The notes beneath the pieces are model-generated. The model saw nothing but the letters and a program-made list of their open reading frames with translations, searched no databases and had not been told where the DNA came from. This document shows, piece by piece, positions 23,901 to 35,900 of a stretch of 64,000 bases of DNA. Numbering within the stretch: position 1 is the first letter of the stretch; the number at the start of each line of letters is the position of its first letter. This DNA is from Colius striatus (lineage: Eukaryota; Chordata; Aves; Coliiformes; Coliidae). The translations under genes were made by a program, and so were the position numbers. The stretch is taken from contig NC_084761.1 in NCBI RefSeq assembly GCF_028858725.1, forward strand, positions 37,498,501-37,562,500. The letters run 5' to 3'.

Positions 23901-26900
23901 GAAGGTGAAGTGGGCATGCGTGTTAACTGATATGCTAGGCAAAGGAATTTAGACTAATTATTTAGTGGAATATTAATGCATATGTATCAAAGTATTGAAT
24001 ATGTAGACATTGTGTGTAAAAATAATCAGTTTTGGGACCAGGCAGTGCTGTCTTGGGATAGGTACATTCATCTAATACAAGAAGATACCTCCATCCTTTG
24101 TGTGAATTGGTGTCTGTCACATTGGTGATGAACCCCCAACTTTGGAGACAATGATCCAAGAATCAAGGCTGATGCAGTACCAAGTCTCTGCATGTCCACT
24201 CTTGCTGGGAAAGAGACTATGCTTTGTATTTGAGTCTCTTTCCTTAATTCTGTACAGTCAATGACAGTAGATGCTTTGGATTCCTCCTTCTTCTCTATTT
24301 GGGTGAACAGCTGTAGGCTACCAATATGGATGAAGTATTTTCTAAGTAATTTTCTGGTAATATACATCTTGTACCTCTGCCTCCTCAGGGACAATGTCAC
24401 TAAGTCCCATTCTGAGAAAACCTTTGTCCTGCCAGGGTGGGGAGAAAGACATGTAAAGGACAAAAGAAGGCAAACCACATCCCTCTCTTCATTTCTCTCC
24501 CCTCTCCGCTACTTGTGCCCAGCAGCATGCTTGTGGTTTATCAACACCTGAAGAGGTGCATCTATGAAAACCCCTTATAAAAGTACAGTCAGCACATTAC
24601 AGAAAAGTAGTCTCTCAAAACATACACAACTGTCTGAACATCCTACATCTGAGAGATTCCTTTTGCAAGAGATAAGCAGCTGATATCTAAAATACCTACC
24701 CTCATTGCTTCTCTGCTGAAACAAGCTTGGAAAACCTTCACCCTACCACACATGGACCCAGCTTCTCTTCTCCTTGCTTCTCCTTGCTTTTACCTGCAGT
24801 AGGCTGAGGCTACAGAGATAGCAACCTGAGCTGTAATTGCTCCTTAGGTCCTTTTAGCCCTTCAGTATCTAAAAACTGAGTAACGTAAGACTACATGAGG
24901 GATAATTTTGAATACCTTTATGTATTTTGATAGAATGCATGATGGAAGATGTTCCTATATTACGTTGCTTTATGAGTAATGGCAAATATAATTATGTGCA
25001 TGAAATAAACTTTCTGCTATGACACAGGCATTCAAGTTGCATCTTACTGCATGTTGTAGCAGTTGCTAGTGTCCCTCTGCATGCTAGAATAGCATCAAAC
25101 TCAGGTAGATGCAGTTCTCAGAGGTATATTTGATAACTTGATAAGTGACAATAAAGTATCTGCTTCTTTCTTTATGGAGGATGATGTAGTGATGGGAACC
25201 TTGACTGTAAGAGAAAATTTGAAGTTCTCAGCAGCACTCCGTTTGCCAAAGTCAGTGACGGAACAGGAAAAAAATGAACGTGTGAATCAGATCATCAAGG
25301 AGCTGGGTTTGAGCAAAGTGGCAGATTCCAAGGTAAGGCATGTAAATGTCATGCTTAAATCATGAGCAAATATTAAGTGATTTGTTTTCTTAACCAAATG
25401 TCTCAGCATATCAGATTTTTTTTTAAAGAGTAAAATTAACAGACTATTTCAGTAACACAATAATTAATAACATTTCTGTATGGTGATCTCTACAGACTGT
25501 GCTGATATTGCCATACGCTGTGACTTTGTGGGGGTGGGGGAGGGGAAAGGTAGTCTGGTTGGAGAAAAAAAGAATACCTCAGGTAGTACTAATGTTAAGA
25601 AACAGCCTATGTATGAAGTAACATTTATATCTGTACCTGAGAGCAGGGTAAAAAATTTACAGCTCTCCCCAAATGCTGCCAACAGAATCAGTAGGATACT
25701 TGTTTGCTCAAGTATTTGTTATCAGGTCAAGTGGGTCAAGTTTCTTGTTTTGTGGCAGGTTGGCACCCAGTTCACCCGTGGAGTGTCCGGAGGTGAGCGG
25801 AAAAGGACCAATATTGGAATGGAGCTCATCACAGATCCTGCTATCTTGTTTTTGGATGAGCCAACCACGGGACTCGATGCCAGCACTGCTAATGCTGTCC
25901 TACTGCTACTGAAAAGGTGATGGCCTTGGAAACAGCTTGATGTTTTCACCAGCTACATTTCCATTGAATCTGACTTAAATTACAGATTGAATGAGCAAAC
26001 AGTGGAGTCAGATATGTAATTGCCAATGAGACAAGGCTGCAATGGCAGTATGAAAAAGGCTGTATGCATTCTCTCACTCTAAAGCAGTTGCTCCCAGCAA
26101 TACACAAAGTACCTTGCATAAAGCATGTGCATACCAGGAGGGCAGTTTGTCCATGATAGCTATCAAAGACCTGAGCCAGAAAAGTGATAAAAATCACTGG
26201 TGAGTGATAAAAATCTGGTAAGGTGACTGATAGTTGGCACACAGGTAGTGGTATCCCCATCACAAAATCTCAGGCCTGTCTTTGGGAAAACAACCACAAC
26301 ACACTGTCTATTTGTACATTTTGCATCGTTGTGTATTTACTACAAGCAAATAGGACTTAAACACCTTTCTCTAGAGCTTTCTGTTTGCATCAAAATAATT
26401 CCAGGACCTTCCTCTCAAACACCATTCCCAGTTAGAGGGACCTTTTTTCCTCCTCACACAGACACTATAAATATGAACTATTTTTTCTTTTTTCTTTTTT
26501 TTTCCTTTCCACTCTCCTCTCAGGCATGCCAAGTTAATCAAACTTAATCAAGGCTTAACTGAACTTGCAAACTGTTTTATCTAAATGCTGAATCGACTTG
26601 CAAAGCTAATATCTCTCTCGTTCTTCATATTCAGGATGGCAAGACAAGGGAAAACAATAATCTTCTCCATTCACCAGCCTCGGTACTCCATATTCCGCCT
26701 GTTTGACAGCATGACGCTGCTGGCTGTAGGGAGAGTGCTGTACCATGGGCCCGCTCAGCGTGCCATTGAGTACTTCCAGTCCATTGGTGAGCACAGCTTG
26801 CAGCAGGGCCAGCTGCTGCAACTGCTTTAGTTTGTACTAACTTGAATAAAATGCCAATAATGCATAGATCAGAGTTGGACATAGATCAGACTGGACAGTG

Positions 26901-29900
26901 CGTATTAGCAAGCTCGGGATTTTAACAGGTGCTTCTCTTGGCACTTCACCTCTTGACCCATATGTGGGTTTGGATGATAAGGCTGACCAACAGTTCTTGG
27001 GTACATCTCAGTTAGACAAAGCCCAGGCTAGAGTGAAGGAAGGCACATTGCTAGTTGTCCCCTTGCTTTTACTGACAGAATTGTCCAGCAGTGCTGTTCA
27101 GCTCTTAGGTAAACACAGGCCTTTCGAAGCCTGCGGTGCTAATGAGGCAGACTGCTCGATGGACACAATGACATGGCTGTGTTTGTGATGGCTGTGACCA
27201 GCTTCTGCTGGTCACACAACCGCTGCTCAGGGCTTGTAATGCTGTCCCCGCAGGCTACCAGTGCGAGCCATACAACAACCCTGCCGACTTTTTCCTGGAC
27301 ATCATTAATGGAGACTCCACTGCGGTGGCAATGAGCAAGATTGATGAAGATAACACAGGTATGAAGCCCAGAGTTGAGGGAAAATATCACAATGTCTGTT
27401 TTGCTAGAAAGTGTCCAGCATAAGACAGAAAAATTGCTTGTGGATGTGAAACAATCAATAACTGTTGTACAAGCATGCAGTTATTGGTATGCACGAGAAT
27501 ATTATGTACTGCCGATCCACGTTGCTTTAAAGGAAAAAAACCCAACCCCACACTGTTCCTAAATCCTTTTGCCTATACATGGAAAATAATTAGCATAATT
27601 TGATATAACTACAAAATTCACATACAGCCTTAATATGTAAAAAATAGTCTAGGCAAGAATAGTTTGCCTCTCATAAATAGGTATTTAGTAATTTATCATT
27701 GTTATCCATTTCTTCATAAATGGACCTGTCTACTTCTATGTCACACTCAAATTAAGAGATATTAAAAGTGAAAGAATATTTTCCCATGTTGAATATATGA
27801 AACTGTTTTGTTACCTTTCAACACAGAGAAAGAGCTTCTTTCATCCTCAAGGCAAACCAACTGAGGTCCTGCAGAAGCAGAGACTATAAACCAAGGCAGC
27901 TGTTCCAGTTAGGAACAAAATCTGAGGCAGTTTTTTTTTTTTAAATTTTTTTACCTAATGGAACAGTTTACCTTCCTCTCAGTAAAGTGGGAAGAGGAGA
28001 TAGATATAGGACACCAGTGTTCTCCTGATGCTTCCCTTCAGGTTGTGGTAAGGCAGAAATTATCCCCAAACTAACAAACCAAATCTCACCTACATTCATC
28101 CTCTCTGTTGCTATTCATTAATAGCACACTCTCTTTTCACATGAATGAAAAGGGAAATGAAATAACGAATATATTGTGTGTTCAAACACACAGCTTCACT
28201 GTATCTTTACCAAAGAAGCAACTAGCATTTTTTAAAAATGCTGTGTTCAGAGTCTGACTAATATTATATCTGGCAACAAATGTATTCATCATTGTAAAAC
28301 CACACACAAGACTACAGCTGAGGTAAAAAATAGGAGCTTCAGCTGAAATTTCTTTATGACAGACTGGAAAGTTTGACTGAAGGAGACACAAATAGGGTTC
28401 CCTGGATGGAAAGGTCTGTGAGATATAGAATTACCTCATTAGATCTTGCAAAACCGATCACTTATGGAAACCAGGGGAGTGGGAAGGATCACTTTTTGAT
28501 CACAAGTCAGATTGCTGCCAGTTTCAAACGCCAAGGGTTTGAAACTGACAAGGGTGACAAGGGTGACAAGGGTTCACCTAGTCAATCTGCTGTGAATCTG
28601 CTACATGTGGGACAGGTTGCACAGACAAACACAGATTTGGTTTTATTTATGCCAGCTCTTTGAATTGCAACGCTATGAAGATAAGTACAACGAATCACTG
28701 GAGCTAAACGTGCATATGAATTCTTCTGCTTTGTTAGTAACTCTCCCACACCAACAACAACTTTCCCGTATTAACTCCTCAACAATCTTGCCATTCCTTA
28801 CAGAAACAGTTGTATTTCTTTTTAATCTCTTCAGCAGAGAGCACTGAAGAAATCACTGAATATGATAAAACCTTGTCTGAGAAGTTAGCAGAAAAATACT
28901 CCGACTCTGCCTACTACCAAGAAACAAAAGCAGTATTAGAGAAGATGTCTTTGGGAAATAAAAAGAAAACAAAAGCGGTTTTCCGACAAATCACGTATAC
29001 CAATTCCTTTCTTCATCAGCTGAAGTGGGTGTCCAGGCGCACGTTTAAAAATCTGATAGGAAACCCTCAAGCATCCATAGCTCAGGTAATGTTATATCTG
29101 CCTATCCTTTTGGGATATACATTGAATTTATTTCCCACCAGGGAAAGTTAACAGACTGCACTTGCATATTTAATTAAAGATCAGCACACAGTAAAGTGTT
29201 GGCAGTTGGCTCAAGTGTAAAAATGTTTCCACAGTCTGGTAATGTGCATGCTGTTTGGTCATTTGACTGTTCAATGATGTAATCTACCTTGACTTCAGCA
29301 AGGCTTTTGACACAGTCTCCCATAGAGAAAGCTCAACCAGTGTAGATTGGATGAGTGGACAGTGAGGTGGATCAAGAACTGGCTGAATCACAGAGCCCAG
29401 AGGGTGGTGATGAATGGCACAGAATCGAGTTGGAGGCCTGTGGCCAGTGGAGTTCCACAGGGATCGGTATTGGGGCAAGTCTTGTTCAACATCTTCATCA
29501 ACAACCTGGATGAGGGGACAGAGTGTACTCTCAGCAAGTTCACTGACGACACCAAACTGGGAGGACTGGCTGATTCCCCAGAAGGCTATGCAATCGGCAA
29601 CTGGCAATTCAGCAGGATATCAACCGGCTTGAGAGTTGTGCAGAGAGGTTCATGAGGTTCAACAAGGACAAGTGCAGAGTCCTGCATCTAGAAAGGAACA
29701 ACCCCATGCAGCAGCACAGGCTGGGGATTGACCTGCTGGAGAGCAGCTCTGCAGAGAGAGACCTGGGAGTCCTGGTTGATAATAAACTAAACATGAGCCA
29801 GCAATGTGCCCTTGTGGCCAAGGCGGCCAATGGCATCCTGGGATGCATCAAGAAGAGTGTGGCCAGCAGGTCAAGGGAGGTTCTTCTCCCCCTCTACTCT

Positions 29901-32900
29901 GCCCTGGTGAGGCCTCATCTGGAGTACTGTGTCCAGTTCTGGGCTCCTCAGCTCAAGAGGGACAGAGAACTTCTGGAGAGAGTCCAGTGCAGAGACACCA
30001 AGATGATCAGGGGACTGGAACATTTTTCATATGAGGAAAGTCTGCGGGAACTGGGGCTGTTTAGTCTGGAGAAGAGGAGACTGAGGGGGGATTTTATTAA
30101 TATCTACAAATATCTAAATGATGGGTGTCAGGAGGTTGGGACATCCCTTTTTTCTATAGTAGCTAACAACAGGACAAGGGATAATGGGATGAAGCTGGAA
30201 CACAAAAAGTTCCAGCTTCACAATAAGAAAAAACTATTCTTATATTCTTCACAATAAGAAAAAACTATTTCACTGTGAGGGTGACGGAGCAGTGGCACAG
30301 GCTGCCCAGAGGGATTGTGGAGTCTCCTTCCTTGGAGGTCTTCAAGACCCGTCTGGACATGTTCCTATGTGACCTGATCTAGGAGGACCTGCTTCTGCAG
30401 GGGGTTGGACTAGATGATCTCTAAAGGTCCCTTCCAACCCTACTATTCTATGATTCTATGAATGATGATGTCCTCCAGAGATGTGATTAAGACCACAATA
30501 GGGTCTAACACCTGCCATGGAAGATGAGCATGTTCTACATGACTGACCCTGTTAAGTGTTGCTTTTTCAGAGGCATCAACAGCAAAACTGTTGATTTCTT
30601 CAAAGCTGCACATCTGCCTTCAAAAATAAAGAATGCCTGACTGACCGCTCTGGAATGACTAATCCTCAGGAATTCCCAAATTCATGAGCCAAATTCTGCA
30701 GTCCCAGCACAAGGAAAACTCCAAAACAATAGAAAAACTGGTCCTGAGCCAGTGATATAAATTATCTTCATTGTGGTTTACATAATGAGTGAATGAATAG
30801 CCAGCGTGATGGGGAAATGAGTCCAGAATCCCAAGGTTAAAAGGCTTTGAGTATGTGTGTGTGTCTGTACGTTGATACCATGGAGATCCTTAATAATTGC
30901 TTTGTAAGAGCTTGACCTTGTGACAAGAATTACACTCTCAAGGATCTCCAGTACCCCAAGGTTAATGGTCCTGACTTGTTTCTCACAATCTTTTCTATCT
31001 CCCTAGCCTCATTAGGGATGGATTTTGCAAACATTCTTTGAGAAGCACACGCCTCATTAGGCCCTTTTTTCATTAATCTGCTCCAAATTGGTCCTGATAT
31101 GATCCCTGTTTTCCACTGCAATTGGCTTAAGAGCTGAATTATCCCTGACATTTGCTCCTTTTGGCAGGATCTTAGCGATAGGTTTATAGTATTAAGACTT
31201 CTGCATTGCTCACACTTAAAAATGACAAAACTGCCTGATACCAGTTTTGCAGTCCAGTTTTGCTGTTGTCATTTGCATTTAGCATTAAAAAAAGTGGGAT
31301 ATACACACTTCAGTATTTTAACTGATATCCTGGAGGCAGGCATCTTTGCTATTTAAATTGTATTCCACCTATAGTCTGATTGTAGTGTATTGCTCATGTT
31401 AAAAACAATCCCATAAATAAGATGTGTGAAAGAGCCCAAGAATTACACGATGAAGAGCAGGAAAATAAACTGTCAGTCCCAACTTGGAAATCAGGAAAGA
31501 CTGTTTTTGGTTATTGGTTGCCAAGCTAAAGTGGCATTGATATGTCACCAGGGAAAGCCCTGTAGTAGATCTGCACTGAAGAGCCGTGGTCAGCCCTAGC
31601 ATTGTAGTTACTCTTGTCAGTGACAGTGGATGTCCCGAGAAGGATGGGGGGTGTAGAGTATTAGAAGGGACAGAGAGTGACATTGCAATACATTAACTAA
31701 GTAAATTACAACATCCAAGTATAGCTGAAACAGTAGTAGGGGAAAGGAGCTTGCCTGATGTGCATGCAAAGATCCCTCTTTCAAAGCTGCCCCAAGGAGC
31801 CCCTGCTCCTGCCTTTGCTGGTACCAGTACCATCTCAGCACTCCCAGAGCAGTTCCCTCAGATCACAGATCAAGCCTGGCAAGAGGTGAGGAAAAAGCTG
31901 TGATGTTGCTGCATGGAAGTGCCTCCTGCTGGTGCCACCACGGAAGAGTGAGCAGCAGCTGAAGCTCCTGTAGTGTCTCTCCTTTCTAGTCATGCTGGTG
32001 CACTGCCCACCTGAGGCAGCAGTGGCTGGCTGCCACTGAGGGCTAGTAGCCTGGGGCACCTCTCACAAACATCTCTTGAAGGACACCCTAGTGCAAGACT
32101 ACAAGCACTGTCATGCTGCAGGTTGCTAATTGCCCCATTGACCCATTTCCCAGCTGGGATAGCTCTTCTCCTTTCTGAAAAAGCTTCTTGTTCATCTACA
32201 CTCACCCACTATGTATTTTAAAAAAAACCTGTGGATGCTTTGGAAGCCATGAGAATAATGCTCTTCCTCTTCTCTTTTTTACTTCTAGGTGTGTGTTACA
32301 GTTCTCCTGGGACTGGTTGTCGGTGCCATTTTCTTTGGACTTGAAGAGAATGAAGCTGGACTACAGAATAGGTTAGTTATTTAGCTAATGGATATCCAAA
32401 CACTTAATAAACCTTCCTTATCATTATGATAGGTTAACAAACAGCTTGGAGGCTGAGAAGGAACTCACATGCTCTTTATGAAATATATCTGCCTCTTTAA
32501 AGCAAATGCTTCCCTTCACATCAGTGGGTAAGGTCAAGCCTACGTTAAGTGTCTTTGAAGTGAGGATGTTGTTCTGCCTCCAGGAAGGTCCCTGCAGAAC
32601 TGAGAGGGGGTTACAGTTCTGCCCTGCCATGCTGTAACCTGAACAATCTGTCCAAATGAAGTGAGTAATGCTGCTTCTATAGAATTACATTTTTCAATGC
32701 CAGTCAGTTTGCTGAAAATGCTGAACAGCAGACACCCTATTAAAAAGGCTTAATTCAGCATGGCAGCACTTTAACTTCTTTTCTGCAAAGATTTCCTCAA
32801 GATGAAATGACTGAATATTAAAATATATAGACTTGCCTACATAAACTTGGGTAACCAAAGCTTTGATCTTGAAACTACTTATATATGCACAGCAAGTGTA

Positions 32901-35900
32901 CAGAAAGTGCATCTAAACCTAGATTCTAAAAATATTCTGATCTTTGTATCATTTTGATAGCTGTACGTACGTGACTCAACAAATGGGTTTCCAACTAAGG
33001 AACTATAGGTTCTTAGTCCGGAAACAATAGCATTTACGTAAAGTGGCACAGCTTTAAATTGGATATGAAAGTGTGAAAGTAAAGTCTTGAATTTTAGTGT
33101 GCTTATTCAGTTCCTCGCCATTTGCACCATGCCTCAGGGACTGAGAATTTTTAACGTGTTAGGAAATCATAAATTAAAAAAAAAGAAAGGGAAATCAGTT
33201 CATTTTTTATCCTTCAACTGTGTCAGAGAATATACTATCCTTGCATGTGAATAACAGATACTGCCTGTACCACGTCTACTCACACTTGTAGCTAAGCTTT
33301 TTCCATTGGAATTCAGGATGGGAGGTCACAGGCGCTATGGTTAGATTTACATACACTGTAGTGGAAACACTACATTTATATCATATTTTTACTAACAGTT
33401 TGCTATTCTGCTTTTTGTAGAGTGGGTGCAATGTTCTTTCTGACCACCAATCAGTGTTTCAGTAGCATCTCAGCTATTGAACTATTTGTTGTGGAAAAAA
33501 AGATATTTACGTAAGTAGAGCATCCAAAACATACAAAAAGTTTATCAAGAACTACTGTTTGTTTGTTTGCCCTGACATAGGTAATTGTAATTTAAGTACA
33601 TCTAGGGCAGAATTTTCAAATTATTCACTGTTAGTGCTTCTTGCAAAAGTACTCCTTTAGCCTGTTAGTGAATTGCCTGCAAATCCCCCCAAATGGCACC
33701 TTTGATTGCAAACAGATGAGAGCTTAAAGTTATTGACATGTGTAGGAAAAAAAAACCCTGAATAGTCGAGGTAGGTATTGATTAATAAGTTTGCAATTTG
33801 CTAATGAGAGCAGTAAACACTCTCTAACTGGAATCTTTAAAGCTATGCAGATTACACTGTACATTGGGCATTTGCATTACAGCCTAACTGTGACAGAACT
33901 CTTTTTTTGCTGTTCCAGATAGAGCTAGAATGCATTTATCTCCAGGTGAAAATAACCTCACTGTTTTTAGTGATTAAATTTCTAATATGCTGTATATGTT
34001 TCTGGGTTCCAGACATGAGTACATCAGTGGGTACTACAGAACATCAGTATACTTCATCTCAAAGCTAATGGCTGATTTATTACCCATGAGGACTTTACCA
34101 AGCATCATCTTCACCTGTATAATTTACTTCATGTTAGGCAAGTATGGTCTCCTACAGTTCCATTACAACCCCCTCAATAAATCAACAAGGCATTCATTTT
34201 TTATACATGTGCATATATACATGTTTACTTATCTAGGCTAAAGCACTAAAATCAGCATGGCAGTGGTTACTCCATTTGCATTTAGCATACTGTGCTGTTA
34301 CAGAAAAGACACACTTTCAAAGATGTAAGCAGTCCTGTCAGAATCTATGACATGTCTCCGCTGTCCCTAGAAGGAAGTGTTCTGTAACCATTACTACATA
34401 GGTTTGATTTATCCCTCTTCATTTATGGCCATCTTGGTTTCTGGTGACTTTTACAAGCTACTTTTTCTGTTCTTGGAAGAACACCTATCAAAGAAAATGT
34501 ATGATGAACTTAATGTTGTGTGAACTAGTATCAGCTTGCTCATTTTGGTGAGATGCCTTCTGGTTAGCGAGCAGACTTTGAAAATTGCTGGTACCAATAT
34601 CTATAACCCTAGAACACCTTCAAACATCACCCTCAAAACATTTTTCAAGCAAATGATTTTCCTAGGGCAAGGTTTCAGATCATGACATCCTTTTGGGATG
34701 TCCCGAAAGCTTCAAAGTACAAGCACAATTTTAAAATAATTACAGTCTGCTTTGGTCTGAACTTTTCCCTAGGAAACAGGAAACAAGGCCAACAAGAAGT
34801 TCTCAGGCTGCAAAAGTGGACTGAGATAGCTCTTGCTACCACATCCATAGCCACACCAAGGCCACTAGCTCCATTAGGAAAGCTCTCTGCTGGAAGCCGG
34901 TGAAATGCTCTACCATTGTGGCTCATGGAAGTGCACTAGAAACGTCTCCTTTGCTAGAAGAAGCCCCAATGAAGCCTTCACCTTGGACTGTGTGGAGGTC
35001 AATGCTGTAACTTCTACCCATTCTGTTATTTCCAGTGGTACTGCAGTTAGAGGCATACTATTTACTCATCTTCTGCTGACAGGGCATACACATATCGGCT
35101 GCCACAAGCCTCACTGCAGTCTTGGGTCAGACAGTACACGCTACATGAGTCAGGATGGTGTTTGGGTTATAGTAGAACTTTTGTCAGGATCATACTGAAA
35201 CCCTTCTTGTTCTGATCTTTAAGGTTTGAAACCAACAACAGGAGCCTTCTTTACAATGATGTTTACGCTTATGATGGTGTCCTACACAGCCACTTCTATG
35301 GCACTAGCCATTGCAGCAGGACAGAGTGTAGTTGCTGTAGCAAACCTGCTCATGACTATCACATTTGTTTTTATGATTGTGAGTAGCATTATTCAGTTTT
35401 CTAGACTGAATCTTGAAATCTTAGAAATGCTGAAACCTATAAATCCTACCAGCAGAGTTCAACTGAATTCTGCAAAAAGATTGTGGGGTTGAGTGTGTCA
35501 AAATACCCTGATTTATCTGATTTGTATATTCTGATACTGTGGGGTTGAATATTCTGATTTGTCCTTTTAACTAACAAGAACTTGGGGGCTGGGTGTGATG
35601 GGGAGAGTGAGTGGTTCCTCTACCCTCTCTTCTGTGGCTCTGGCAGCCAGCGTACTGCTTGGAAAGCAGAAAAGTGGCCTAGAACTACATTTTGTTCACT
35701 GTCCTTTAGTTTTGCCAAAGACAAAATTGGTTAGCTGAGGACATGACCCTCAGCCCCCTCCTCTCTTGAGACCACTTACGATAGTTACCCTTCTCAGCTG
35801 CAGAACCAACCATTCGGCATGTTAGATCTGGACAACACCCAAACAGCTGCAGTTAGAAGACAGGCACCAGAAACAATGAGGCAGCACTGAACCAACAGTC

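Noticed and set aside
29652-30257. 201-codon open frame
   Set aside because: It is the C-terminal part of the CR1 reverse transcriptase ORF inside a truncated LINE, not a host gene.
34100-34150. Alternative GT donor for ABCG2 exon 12 (after GGCAA)
   Set aside because: It would add 4 bases and shift the downstream frame. The GC donor restores the conserved LGLKP junction exactly.
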